A stretch of DNA of 64,000 nucleotides, from the NCBI GenBank assembly GCA_963666415.2, contig CAXXPD010000003.1:62001-126000 (forward strand), given 5' to 3'. The notes beneath the pieces were generated by a model. It searched no databases. It saw only the letters and a list, made by a program, of their open reading frames with translations, and was not told the DNA's origin. A program made the translations under genes and the position numbers. This document shows positions 45,479 through 54,406 of the stretch, in pieces (the stretch's first letter is position 1; every line of letters starts with the position of its first letter). The stretch comes from Bin87 sp963666415. GTDB lineage: Bacteria; Chloroflexota; Dehalococcoidia; Lucifugimonadales; UBA3495.

Positions 45479-45943
45479 TCAGCCGGAATCCGCGGCCGGG
45501 TTGCCGGCATCGTCAGCCGCCTTGCCGGCCCGGACGCAGCCGGTGCGGTCCACTTCGCAGACAACGATCGCCGCCTTCTGCAATGCCTTCCCAGCCTCGA
45601 TGGTCGCCGCCGGATCCCCAGCGGCCTGGGCCGTGTCCAGCCGGAACGCCGCCCACCACAACCCCGACAATGGGTCGGGGTTGGCTCCGGCGACACCGGC
45701 CCAGGGCTGTTGCTGTGGTTGCCAGTTGGCGGCGGCCCGGTGTTCCCTCGCCGCCGCTGTCATGGCCTCGGCGGCAGCCAACAGCTCCCGCAGCAGCGCT
45801 ACTTCTTGGTCCGAAGGCGGACCGTCCTCGCCGGACCCACGACCGGCCAGTGCCCGTTTGCCGTACCGTACGGCCGCTCTGGCCAATTGCGCCCGGGTCC
45901 GGGCGTGCGCTTTCCGCAGTTCCGGAATGCTGGCAGTGGTCAT
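45479..45943 (-). CDS. Hypothetical helical protein
   Basis: 154 residues from ATG 45941-45943 (GGAG seven bases upstream); the frame is open further upstream to 46168 but without a site, and crosses the end of cargo element 2. Mainly helical: IPELRKAHARTRAQLARAAV, QEVALLRELLAAAEAMTAAA and KALQKAAIVVCEVDRTGCVR with two Cys. No family recognised. Confidence 0.55.
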   Translation of the reverse strand: MTTASIPELRKAHARTRAQLARAAVRYGKRALAGRGSGEDGPPSDQEVALLRELLAAAEAMTAAAREHRAAANWQPQQQPWAGVAGANPDPLSGLWWAAFRLDTAQAAGDPAATIEAGKALQKAAIVVCEVDRTGCVRAGKAADDAGNPAADSG

Positions 45944-46061
45944 TGGCTTACTCCGCGCTCCGTCTTCCTTCCCAAATCCGATGATATTCTCACCAATCCT
46001 TCCGACTGACGTCAACTGCCTCTTGATCCGCGACACCGCAACTGCCCTCCCAGAGCTTGGG

Positions 46062-47583
46062 GGTAGTGACGCAGTTTGAAATGGGGTATCAGAGAATCCT
46101 ATAGTACCTGTGCTGGCTGTCGGCATTTGGGAATGGTGCCTTTCCTGATGTGGTGGAGCGTGAATCACAGGAGGGAGACATGGTAGCCGTCGCTTGTGTG
46201 GTTCTTGGCACAGAAAGTGCTCTGGCGCTGGGAATCTGCGCTCCCAGTAGTTCTACAGGCGACCATACGCTGGTCGTTGGTTGCCTGCTGGAGTCAGTTG
46301 CGTGGTCCTGGAGGTTGGTATCTGGAGAGTTCGGTGCCAGAGTCCTGTTCGATGAACCGCATCATGTTGTCGACGGTTTCCATGATTCTCCGCAGGACTT
46401 CTGCCTCGTCGGGCAGGGGGTCTTGTACCCCTTCGTACGGGATATCGATTGCGTAGTCGTTCAGGAACGTGAAGTCGTTTGTTCCGAGAGCCGCTTGTCC
46501 TTCAGGGAAGGTCCGTATCACTTCTTGGAGGTCGCTGATGCTGTGACTACGTATCCACGCGTTGTCTTGGCCATCTTCGTAGTCCATATAGGATAGGAAG
46601 CCTTTCATGGCGTTTTCGAGGGCCCTCTGGAAGTGGAATCCTACTTCTTCATACCCGAGACCGGCTTCTAGATTGTTCTCGGCAGCCAGGATCTGGCGTT
46701 GGTAATTGGTGAATCGTTGCTCGATGTCCGGCCAGTTGTTGGGTTCTGTGTCAGGGTACTGGTTTCCGTATCCGGTTGCTTCCCCACTCATGTTGATCCC
46801 TTCCTTGAGTGCCGAGTGTGTCAAGTGGGTTCTGGCCTGACGGTAGTATTCGAAGTCTTGCAGGCTGTAGCGTACTAGGTCGATCTTGACCGGTCTTCCG
46901 TAGATTTCGGTTGCCATGGCTTGGCCGGTCTGGAGGGCTTGTTGATATTTGGCTCTGGTGTCCCGGTGTTGTTCCGCAATTGTGAGGACGTCGATGTCGG
47001 ATTGGTTCGTCCAGTCCCCGCGTGCGCGTGATCCGAACAGGAAGGCGTCGTCGGGAGAGATGATGGCTACCATGGTGCGTGCGATGTCGAGCGCGCTTGG
47101 ATCATATTTGAGCAAGTTCGTCATGGTGATGGTTCCTCTGCCGCCGGTGGTTTGCTGGCCTGCCTCGGGCACCGTAGCGGTGGTTGTTGGAATGATGGCT
47201 TGCTGATTGAGCGTTTGCAGCTTTTGTTCCTTGGGCAGTGGGTGTTGACTTTGACTACGGCTCCTATTGGGCCTCTTGGTCTATGGTCCAGTCATTTCGC
47301 GATTGGTCCACGTCGGGGTGCGGTTGACGCTGGCGTTTCGTGTTTCAGTAAGGTGATTCGCACTTCGGGTAGACGTTCGGTTCGGGGAGTTGGCTGAGCC
47401 GGGTGCCGTCAAGCGCGCCTGGCGAGTGTACTAAAACTGGATGCCGAAGGACGGCAACGGTAACGTTGCGGCGAATTCGGTTGTCGTTCGGTCGGTAAGT
47501 TGGCTGAGCCTTGATTTGGATGGTAGGCGTAGCTGGGTTACTATCCGATTTTCTGATACCCCATTTCAAACTGAGTCACTACC
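46062..47583. mobile_element. Cargo element 2: transposase-less element with TIRs and 8-bp duplication
   Basis: 1522 bp. The left end GGTAGTGACGCAGTTTGAAA and the inverted right end GGTAGTGACTCAGTTTGAAA match on through ATGGGGTATCAGA to ATAGTA (about 45 bp, few mismatches). A perfect direct repeat AGCTTGGG lies at 46054-46061 and 47584-47591. The only gene is an MNT-HEPN protein (46294-47124). About 430 bp (47125-47550) inside has no gene I can recognise. Confidence 0.88.
46294..47124 (-). CDS. MNT-HEPN fusion protein (nucleotidyltransferase plus HEPN-like domain)
   Basis: 276 residues from ATG 47122-47124 (GAGGA upstream). The N-terminal minimal nucleotidyltransferase has the full GSx10DxD motif in FLFGSRARGDWTNQSDIDVL. 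The C-terminal helical domain (YEEVGFHFQRALENAMKGFL and RSHSISDLQEVIRTFPEGQA) matches the HEPN type that accompanies such enzymes. In separate-gene HEPN/MNT toxin-antitoxin pairs the MNT protein AMPylates the HEPN RNase; here both are in one chain. It is the sole gene of cargo element 2, which suggests it was selected as cargo, as an addiction or defence function. Confidence 0.8.
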   Translation of the reverse strand: MTNLLKYDPSALDIARTMVAIISPDDAFLFGSRARGDWTNQSDIDVLTIAEQHRDTRAKYQQALQTGQAMATEIYGRPVKIDLVRYSLQDFEYYRQARTHLTHSALKEGINMSGEATGYGNQYPDTEPNNWPDIEQRFTNYQRQILAAENNLEAGLGYEEVGFHFQRALENAMKGFLSYMDYEDGQDNAWIRSHSISDLQEVIRTFPEGQAALGTNDFTFLNDYAIDIPYEGVQDPLPDEAEVLRRIMETVDNMMRFIEQDSGTELSRYQPPGPRN

Positions 47584-48179
47584 AGCTTGGGGGTGTGCTT
47601 GGCATCAAGGGTGATTCTGAGTAAACAATCAGCCTGATCTGCACGGGGTAGCGTCATTAATTTCAGCAGGCTGGGCCGGCAAGTCTATGATCAAGTCTAC
47701 AACCTCTCTCACTCGCAACGTAATCGAACGAGGGCAGTAGAGTCCCAGGAAGTGGTGTAAGAGTTAGGCGGTTGGCAAAACGCTGACCACCGCGTCATCC
47801 TTGTGGAATCACAACAACCCAACCAAGGAGAACGACGGTGGTCAAGCAAAGAATGGATCTTTTGGAATTATTACGCAAGCGTGGTATGGACGGAGACGTG
47901 GACTTGCTGCGGGAAGCCCTGCGGGTCCTGGTGGACGGCATCATGGACGCCGAGGTTTCCGCCCAGATCGGCGCCCAGCACGGCGAACGCAGCCCGGAGC
48001 GGGTCACCTACCGCAACGGCTACCGCAACCGCACCTGGGATACCCGGGTGGGCACCACCGAGCTCAATATCAATGGAGTTGCACATTCCCAAGCTGCGGG
48101 AAGGCAGCTACTTCCCCAGCCTGCTGGAACCGCGGCGGCGCAGCGAGAAAGCCCTGCTGGCCGTCATCCAGCAAGCCTA

Positions 48180-48203
48180 CCCTTCGGCAGGCTCAGGACA
48201 GGC
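48180..48203. repeat. Short palindromic insertion, type 1
   Basis: CCCTTCGGCAGGCTCAGGAC plus AGGC, placed in IS256-B where copy C reads straight through (TATGTAGAAGGCGTG). Confidence 0.65.
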
Positions 48204-48681
48204 GTGGAGGGCGTGTCCACTCGGCGGGTGGACGATCTGATCAAGGCCCTGGGTTGCGACGGCATCTCCAGCAGCCAGGTGTCGCGCATCTGCCAGCAAC
48301 TGGACGAAGTGGTGGAGAGTTTCCTGGGTCGGCCCCTGGACGGTGGTCCCTACCCCTACGTGTGGCTGGACGGCCTGACCCAGAAGGTTCGGGAGGGCGG
48401 TCGCATCGTCAACGTCTGCGTGGTGGTGGCGACGGGGGTCAATGCCGAAGGGCAGCGTGAGATCCTGGGCATGGACGTGGGCGCCAGCGAGGACGGCGCC
48501 TTCTGGCTGGCCTTCCTGCGGTCGCTGACCGCTCGGGGCCTCAGCGGGGTGGAGCTGGTAACCTCCGATGCCCACCAGGGGCTGAAGAACGCCATCGCTG
48601 CGGTGTTCACTGGGGCCAGCTGGCAGCGCTGCCGCACCCACTTCATGGCCAACCTGCTCACCCGAGTGCCCAAGCGCGCCC

Positions 48682-48700
48682 TCCTGAGCTTGTCGAAGGG
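48682..48700. repeat. Short palindromic insertion, type 1
   Basis: TCCTGAGCTTGTCGAAGGG inside IS256-B; the same insertion is present in copy C (60823-60841), while copy A differs here. Confidence 0.7.
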
Positions 48701-48933
48701 CCGGCGTGGCCACCATGGTGCGCACCATCTACCAGCAACTGTCTCCCGCAGAGGTCCACGGCCAACTGGACCGAGTGGTGGAACAACTCAGGGAGCCCTT
48801 TCCCCAAGTGGCCGAGCTGCTGGCGGACGCCGCGCCGGACATCCTGGCCTGCACGGCCTTCCCAGTGGCCCACTGGCAGAAGCTGTGGTCCAACAACCCG
48901 CAGGAACGGCTGAACCGAGAGATAAGGCGCCGC

Positions 48934-48954
48934 AGAGCCTGCCCCCGAAAGGGG
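48934..48954. repeat. Short palindromic insertion, type 2
   Basis: AGAGCCTGCCCCCGAAAGGG plus G in IS256-B, at the same site as 7275-7295 in copy A; copy C has the uninterrupted sequence. Confidence 0.65.
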
Positions 48955-49241
48955 ACGTGGTGGGCATCTTCCCCAACCGGCTGTCGGCACGGCGCCTGGT
49001 GGGCGCGGTGCTGGCCGAACAGCATGACGAATGGGCCGAAGCCCGCCGCTACCTCACCATCCCCAACGCCGCCGGCAACGAGGCACTGCCGGAGCCCAAC
49101 ATGCTGGAAGCAGCGGCCTGATCAACATCAAAAGGGATGACGCGCTTTTACACCTCTTGACGGGACACTACCGTCTTAGCGTCCACCGCTTTCCCCTCTG
49201 GGATGATTATTTTGATCACGTCGTCCTTCGTGGACTGTTCA

Positions 49242-49562
49242 TTAACCATCGATGCACTCGGCCTCGATAAGTTGGGCCTCAAATTCGTCCACCTGCTTTT
49301 CCACCTTCTCCAGCTCGGCCATCACTTCGCCGTTGCTCATCTGGCTTTTGCTGTCCTCGTCCAATGCTTCGCCCAGGTCAAAACTATTGACGATTTTCTG
49401 ACACTCCTCGTTAAAGTTGAATGCGGCGGCCAGCATCATGGGCGTCGCCCGCCCCAAAACTTCGTACGCTTTCGCCTGGACCTCTTCGTCGCTCGGGCCG
49501 CCGCAGCCGATGGCAATTGACGCTGCCATCAGGCAGCTCACTGTGATGACGATCAGTTTCAT
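49242..49562 (-). CDS. Putative lipoprotein
   Basis: 106 residues: signal MKLIVITVSCLMAASIAIGC with lipobox AIGC, then an acidic helical domain (ECQKIVNSFDLGEALDEDSK; EVMAELEKVEKQVDEFEAQL). Probably exported and lipid-anchored, coiled-coil-like. No family recognised. Confidence 0.65.
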   Translation of the reverse strand: MKLIVITVSCLMAASIAIGCGGPSDEEVQAKAYEVLGRATPMMLAAAFNFNEECQKIVNSFDLGEALDEDSKSQMSNGEVMAELEKVEKQVDEFEAQLIEAECIDG

Positions 49563-49666
49563 GAGAATCTCCGTAAGCGCCGTTCTCTCCCGGATCCAGC
49601 ATCAGCGGGGGCGGCGATGGGTGTCCCGTCAGCAACCGGTCAAAAGTATCCCCTGCCCCCTGCCCA

Positions 49667-50140
49667 TCAGTTCAGGGTCAGGCTGCAGTCCGTGGCAATG
49701 GCCTGGATGCCAATGTCAGACAGGGGATAGGAACCGAGCATCAAGTTCAGGTTTTGTACGTGATTATGGATTTCACTCTCACTAACCTTCCCGTCATACG
49801 AGCGGGCTTGCACTGACTGGAGAATTGAGCAGTCCCAGGTGATGATGCCCGGCTGAACGTGAAGTTGGGACAACTGGTCGACCCGGCCGGTCAGCGTGGT
49901 CAGTTGGGTTTCGGTACTGACCACCCTTTCAGTGAGCTGGTCGAGAGGCGTGGGCGTCGCCGTGGGGCTAGGAGTTTGCGTGGGTGTCGCCGTGGGCGTC
50001 CCTTCTTGCGCCGACGAAGCGGCCGGCCACAGCGCGATGGCAGCGACAGCCACCGCCACAGCGATACCGGCAACGCCGGCGATTGCAACGCCCTTCCAGC
50101 GGTGCCACCAAGGGGTTTGTTCGATTCCTTGCACTACCAA
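49667..50140 (-). CDS. Hypothetical membrane-anchored protein with Thr/Pro linker
   Basis: 157 residues. One transmembrane helix (VAIAGVAGIAVAVAVAAIAL), then a low-complexity linker of TPTATPTQTPSP type common in secreted Chloroflexota proteins, a short coiled coil (LTERVVSTETQLTTLTGRVD) and a terminal domain with two Cys (TWDCSILQSV; TDCSLTLN). Probably an extracytoplasmic protein. Confidence 0.65.
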   Translation of the reverse strand: MVVQGIEQTPWWHRWKGVAIAGVAGIAVAVAVAAIALWPAASSAQEGTPTATPTQTPSPTATPTPLDQLTERVVSTETQLTTLTGRVDQLSQLHVQPGIITWDCSILQSVQARSYDGKVSESEIHNHVQNLNLMLGSYPLSDIGIQAIATDCSLTLN

Positions 50141-50178
50141 TGTAATTTCCTCCGAGTAAAGTGTTGAGTTTGTCTTTC

Positions 50179-50373
50179 TCAGCCCGGTTCCCCGGCGAAA
50201 CGACCCTCAGGCCGTCTAAGCCCTGGTTCCATGCCTACGAGGACGTAATCTACCTGGCCGGTCGGCTTGACGTTGGGCAGGAAAACGCTCTCAATGCCGT
50301 GGCTATGTTTGTCTTTGTCAACCATGGCCTTGAATTTTCCTTCCAACTCTCGATACGCTTGTGCGAACGCCAT
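50179..50373 (-). pseudogene. N-terminal fragment of a UDG-like superfamily protein
   Basis: ATG 50371-50373 (AGGAG upstream) opens MAFAQAYRELEGKFKAMVDK and then VKPTGQVDYVLVGMEPGL. The VDYVLVxMEP block is typical of an uncharacterised uracil-DNA-glycosylase-like family. After about 50 residues homology ends (RRPEGRFAGEPG), so the gene is truncated or frameshifted. Confidence 0.45.
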
Positions 50374-50552
50374 GGCAACTCCTTTTCCTGTCTTCGGCCT
50401 AGTTGGGCCGGCCCGTTTGCTGGCCGGCTGGTGTTGGTATGGTGGGCTGATTGCTGCCGGCATGCAATTAAACTGCTGTCAATGTACAGGGACCTCAACC
50501 AATGGACCATGAAAATCGCCGCGGACCGGGACCCCTTGGGGAGAAAAAGCGA

Positions 50553-51152
50553 ATGTACGGATCGATTGTGGGGATCAGCGTCGCGGTTCTGGTGGTCGTG
50601 GGTTTGTTGGCGTGCGGCGCCACTGGAGGCGAACCAGATGCGGAAGATGCGGAGCTGGTGCCTCAGGGTAGAAGCATTTACGTCAACGCCGCCGACAGAC
50701 CGATGATCATTGTCTCCCTCGAAAACCCGGGGTATCAACAGGTGTTTCAATTCTTAGATGGGGACGGCTCCCACCAGGTCAGCGACGAGCGATGGCTACA
50801 GGTGATGGACATTCTGGGCTGGGCCACTGCAACTCCAGAGCGTGAGGCAACATTGGACGCGGAAGAGGCCCGTTGGCAGGAGCGACAAGTTCACCACGCT
50901 AATGTCTTCGCGTTTTTGGACAAAATGGACTCTTTCAACGACGATAGAGTGATTGACAGAACCGAATTGGACCAGATTTGTTTCCTACGGCCACAATGGG
51001 AAGACCAGTTGACTGCGGCACGAGATTACGTCCGGCAATACCGCAGAGACGACCCCGACACCGTGACCGAACTCTCAGGCTTGGGAAGCTTGCAGGAACG
51101 AGCGGAGCAGGGTCTAGAGACCGTGAAGTTGGCCGGAAGCGCTTGTCCGTAG
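50553..51152 (+). CDS. Putative lipoprotein
   Basis: 199 residues from ATG 50553. Signal GSIVGISVAVLVVVGLLAC with lipobox LLAC, acidic mature start (EPDAEDAELV), then a helical domain with EF-hand-like acidic loops (LDGDGSHQVSDERWL and DKMDSFNDDRVIDRTELDQI). The two DxDxS/DxNDD-type loops could bind calcium; this is inference only. Confidence 0.65.
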   Translation: MYGSIVGISVAVLVVVGLLACGATGGEPDAEDAELVPQGRSIYVNAADRPMIIVSLENPGYQQVFQFLDGDGSHQVSDERWLQVMDILGWATATPEREATLDAEEARWQERQVHHANVFAFLDKMDSFNDDRVIDRTELDQICFLRPQWEDQLTAARDYVRQYRRDDPDTVTELSGLGSLQERAEQGLETVKLAGSACP

Positions 51153-51426
51153 ATGGCAACTGCTAATCGAAGCCACGCAACAAAATCGGCTCAAATGTCA
51201 CTCGTAGCGCCACGACTACCAGAGCCGTCGCCGCTTCTCAGCGGTTCAAAGTCAGTCCCGTGTTTGCAGACCGGTATATCCGACTAAAGCCTATGCACCC
51301 GCGAGTTTGCACTGACCAGATGCACGCTTCGAGACCCCGACGCATCAGTCGCCAGCGGCGCACGCCGGCTAACGAGTCGGCAGGTTGCGTAAGTCCGCCA
51401 CAATGGCGGGCAGCTCCGTCGTAGCG
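51153..51426. other. Intergenic, no gene seen
   Basis: About 270 bp without a convincing gene. Confidence 0.3.
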
Positions 51427-51720
51427 TCATTCCCCCAGAGTCTCCACCAGGGACGCGGTGGCGGCAGCACCCGCGGCTGGAAGTTCCAGACCGCCTCGGC
51501 CCTCAGAATCAGGTGATCCCGAGCGGACATCATTCAGTAGTCCGCACATCAGAGCCAGGGAGCGGCACTGATTTTTTTCCCAACCGCATCTCAGCTCCTT
51601 TTCGTCCGGAAACGCCAGCAGCAGCAGCCACGGCGACCTCCTCGACATCGCTTTCAACCGGTCCGGAAGCGCGCGAGGTACAAAACTCGCACCAGCTTTC
51701 GGCAGCCGGTTCAGGTACAT
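51427..51720 (-). CDS. Possible small protein downstream of the 47-residue zinc protein
   Basis: 97 codons from ATG 51718-51720, starting 20 bp after the stop of the small zinc-protein gene. RRSPWLLLLAFPDEKELRCG then WEKNQCRSLALMCGLLNDV looks protein-like, but another frame of the same stretch is also open. No family recognised. Confidence 0.3.
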   Translation of the reverse strand: MYLNRLPKAGASFVPRALPDRLKAMSRRSPWLLLLAFPDEKELRCGWEKNQCRSLALMCGLLNDVRSGSPDSEGRGGLELPAAGAAATASLVETLGE

Positions 51721-51740
51721 CCAAAACCGGCGCCGCCGGC

Positions 51741-51884
51741 CTACCGCGGTTGCAGCGCACGGGAGACCCTGACCACCTTCGCCGGTGGCCAGTGGCAAGG
51801 ACATTCCAACGCGCCCCGGTCGGAGTAAAGCCGGTGGCCACACCCGGCGGCACACTCCACCTGCACGACGTCGTCCAACGCCAT
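51741..51884 (-). CDS. 47-residue zinc-binding protein, paralogue 1
   Basis: MALDDVVQVECAAGCGHRLY, SDRGALECPCHW, then a helical tail. Two Cys pairs (CAAGC and CPC) plus His suggest one zinc site. A second copy with about 75 percent identical residues is at 52653-52796, and conservation between the two is at protein level, which supports a real small gene. Function unknown. Confidence 0.7.
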   Translation of the reverse strand: MALDDVVQVECAAGCGHRLYSDRGALECPCHWPPAKVVRVSRALQPR

Positions 51885-51967
51885 CCCCCGACCAAGCGGG
51901 CAGTGGTACAGCTCATATACTTTCCCCAGACAGTACGGACCAGCAACATGAGAGGAGTGCTCAGAGA

Positions 51968-52453
51968 ATGACGGATACCAAACCGAGGTTGACTAGGAAG
52001 TTGACCCTTTCAATTCTTGCGGCAATCGTGGTTTTGACCGCCATTGTGTCCCTAGTGGGAACCGTCTGGTTCGGATGGTGGGAAATCGACCAAAACCGAC
52101 GGGTCCTGAAATCACTACCGGTTCTTCCAAACGCCCAATTAATCAGCATTGATTCAAACGGGTACGGACGCGCCGATTTACTCATAGCTCAACTGTTTCC
52201 GCCCGACGGCTGGATCACGCGGGCACGATTTTCACTCAACGGTTACTCCCGAAACGAAGTGAAAGAGTTTTATATCTCACACCTTCCGCCGGCATGGGAA
52301 CTCTGCCCAAGTATTGACTACTACCCGTGGCGGTCGGAGTTTGCACGCGGCCACACACGGGTGGCATTAACCAACCACACGACATTGTTCGAAAGCGAGA
52401 CCGAAATGTTCACCGTTTCGGTTCGCACCTCCCGGCGTGACTCATGCGACTAA
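51968..52453 (+). CDS. Hypothetical membrane-anchored protein
   Basis: 161 residues from ATG 51968 (GAGAGGAG upstream). One transmembrane helix (LSILAAIVVLTAIVSLVGTV) then an external domain: LKSLPVLPNAQLISIDSNGY, WITRARFSLNGYSRNEVKEF with YISHLPPAWELCP. The pattern NEVKEFYxxxLPxxWE recalls secreted domains seen in other actinobacterial and Chloroflexota proteins, but no named family can be given. Confidence 0.65.
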   Translation: MTDTKPRLTRKLTLSILAAIVVLTAIVSLVGTVWFGWWEIDQNRRVLKSLPVLPNAQLISIDSNGYGRADLLIAQLFPPDGWITRARFSLNGYSRNEVKEFYISHLPPAWELCPSIDYYPWRSEFARGHTRVALTNHTTLFESETEMFTVSVRTSRRDSCD

Positions 52454-52495
52454 TCCCCAATCCACCGACAAGATGAGTGTCGCAGCGGATAAAAA

Positions 52496-52630
52496 AGGCT
52501 TTTAGCCAAAAACCCCGATTGCGGTTTCTGCGAGAAGTTATACGCCAGCGAGGCCGACGCTATCGCCGAAGCAACCGAGTACACGACCGCGAACTTCCCC
52601 AACCTCAACCACAACCCACCGCGAGTTTAG
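52496..52630 (+). pseudogene. Fragment of a small Cys-containing protein
   Basis: After a TAA the frame reads KNPDCGFCEKLYASEADAIA then EATEYTTANFPNLNH and ends NPPRV at a TAG (52628-52630). A CxxC is present, no start codon. The end CACCGCGAGTTTAG is shared with the end of the degraded gene at 9713. Confidence 0.3.
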
Positions 52631-52652
52631 CCACACCGACTACGCCACGAGA

Positions 52653-52796
52653 TTAACTTCGTTCCAGAGCCCGGGCGACTTGCGCCGCCTTCGCCGGCGG
52701 CCAGTGGCACGGGCATTCCAGCGGTCCCAGGTCAGAGTAAAGCCGGTGGCCACACCCTGCTGCACAATCCACCTGAACCACGTCGTCCAAGACCAT
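52653..52796 (-). CDS. 47-residue zinc-binding protein, paralogue 2
   Basis: MVLDDVVQVDCAAGCGHRLY, SDLGPLECPCHWPPAK, then a helical tail ending LERS. The cysteine pattern is the same as in 51741-51884. Its 5' flank is interrupted by the IS21 element 8 bp upstream, so the promoter is probably lost. Confidence 0.65.
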   Translation of the reverse strand: MVLDDVVQVDCAAGCGHRLYSDLGPLECPCHWPPAKAAQVARALERS

Positions 52797-52887
52797 TGCA
52801 CTGGTGATAGACGACAATTAGTCCTGCCGGTAACGTCGACTATTTTTGCCGGTCGATATGGGGTAATCATTCGGTACGGAGGTACCG

Positions 52888-54406
52888 TTGATTACAGACC
52901 GACAAACCAGGCTATTGAGGCAGAAACGTATGGAAGGCAAGACACAAGAAACGGCAGCGGCCAAGGCTGGGATGAGCGTGCGTTCAGCGCGCAAGTGGCA
53001 GAGTGGGCCATTGCCGTCGCAGGCGAAACCGGAGCATCGGTGGCGCACCCGGCCCGACCCCTTCGACGGGGTGTGGGAGGATGAGATTGAGCCGCTGCTG
53101 CGGAATGATCCGACGGGCAAGCTGAAGGCAACGACAATTATCGACTGCCCTTCGACAAGCTCAGGAGGCCGAGCAGCATCCCGGGCGGTTCAGCGCGTCC
53201 CAGCTGCGGACCCTGCAACGACGATTGCAGGATTGGAGGGCGCTGCATGGTCCGGATCGGGAAGTGTACTTCCCCCAGGAGCATCCGCCGGGACGCGAAG
53301 CCCAGTTCGACTTCACCCACTGCGGGGAACTCAGGGTGTCCATCGCGGGCCAGCCCTACCCCCACCTGCTGTTCCAGCTGATACTCAGCCACTCGGGATG
53401 GCGCTACGCTGAGGTCGCCGCCGGCGAGACCTTCCTGGCCTTGCAGCAGGGATTGCAGAATGCCCTCTGGACCCTGGGCGGCGTCCCCCAGGTGGTGCGC
53501 AGCGACAATACCTCGGCTGCCACCCACGAATTGCGCAGCAGCCGCGGCCGCGCTCTTAACGACAATTACGCCGCCCTGCTGGACCACTACGGCCTCCGCT
53601 CCACCCGCATCAATCCCGGCCAGAGCCATGAAAACGGCGTCGCCGAGCACGCCCACTACCGCCTCAAGGACGCCATCGACCAGGCCCTGATGCTGCGGGG
53701 CAGCCGCGATTTTGACACTGTCGACGACTACGCCAGCTTCGTCCGGCAGATGGTGGAGAGACGCAATCGCCTGGTACAGGGGAAGCTGGAGCAGGAAATG
53801 GCTTGCCTGGGGCCCCTGCCCCCAGCCCCGGTGCCGGAATACGCCAACTACCAGTCCAAGGTGCGCCGGTGGTGCACCATCCAGGTAGCGGGACATAGCT
53901 ACAGCGTCCCCTCCCGTCTCATCGGTAAGGAAGTGCAGATCCGTCTGTACGCCGACTGGGTGGAAGTGTACTACAAGGGCCACCTGGTGGAACGGATGGA
54001 GCGGGTGCGTGGCGAGGGGGAAGCCAACGTCAATTACCGCCACGTCATTGGGTCGCTGGTGCGCAAGCCTGGTGCCTTCGCCCGCTACCGTTTCAGAGAG
54101 CAGCTGTTTCCCACCATGCACTTCCGGCTGACCTACGACGCGCTGCGGCAGTGGCGCGGGGAGCGTGCCGACGTGGAGTACGTGCGGATCCTGCACCTGG
54201 CGGCGACCACCATGGAAGCCACGGTGGACAGCGCGCTGTCGCTGCTGCTGGAGGCGGGTGAGTCCTTCGACTACGCCGAGGTGCGGGACCTGGCCGAGCC
54301 CAAGGTGCCCGAAGCTCCGGTGCTGGTCTGGTCTGGGAAGCCGGATCTGAAAATCTACGACCGCCTGCTCACGGTCAGCCTGGCGGCGGCGGGGGTGTGC
54401 GCATGA
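52888..54406 (+). pseudogene. istA: IstA transposase with a short-palindrome insertion
   Basis: The N-terminus reads MITDRQTRLLRQKRMEGKTQ with the helix-turn-helix AKAGMSVRSARKWQSG, open to the palindrome at 53148-53166. Beyond it the ancestral frame resumes (SQLRTLQRRLQDWRALHGPD at 53190 on). The DDE core is complete: EAQFDFTHCGELRVSIAG (Asp), VPQVVRSDNTSAATHELR (Asp), NPGQSHENGVAEHAHYRL (Glu). Without the palindrome this would be a normal IstA of about 500 residues. Confidence 0.88.
53148..53166. repeat. Short palindromic insertion, type 1
   Basis: CCCTTCGACAAGCTCAGGA inside istA, between codons for TTIID and AEQHPGRFSASQL-type sequence. Confidence 0.7.

Larger units (their letters stand above)
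47838..49121 (+). pseudogene. IS256-family transposase with palindrome insertions
   Basis: GTG 47838 opens MVKQRMDLLELLRKRGMDGD. The frame is disturbed at 48060 (extra bases), at 48180-48203, at 48682-48700 and at 48934-48954. The last three are short palindromes. Catalytic blocks remain readable: REILGMDVGASEDGAFWLAF, VTSDAHQGLKNAIAAVF, and in another frame FPVAHWQKLWSNNPQERLNR. Overall one open frame of 427 codons results, but large parts of it are out of the ancestral frame, so the protein cannot be active. Confidence 0.85.
47737..49171 (+). mobile_element. IS256-family element, copy B
   Basis: The left end GTAGAGTCCCAGGAAGTGG and the inverted right end GGTAGTGTCCCGTCAAGAGG give a short imperfect inverted repeat. 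No target duplication was found. It starts 150 bp after cargo element 2. Confidence 0.75.

Noticed and set aside
47838..49121. 427-codon frame of IS256-B as an intact transposase
   Set aside because: Alignment with copies A and C shows that several segments are out of the ancestral frame, so the uninterrupted frame is fortuitous.
52496..52630. Complete small gene
   Set aside because: No start codon after the upstream TAA; kept only as a fragment.
53138..54196. 352-codon minus-strand frame
   Set aside because: Antisense to istA; no motifs.
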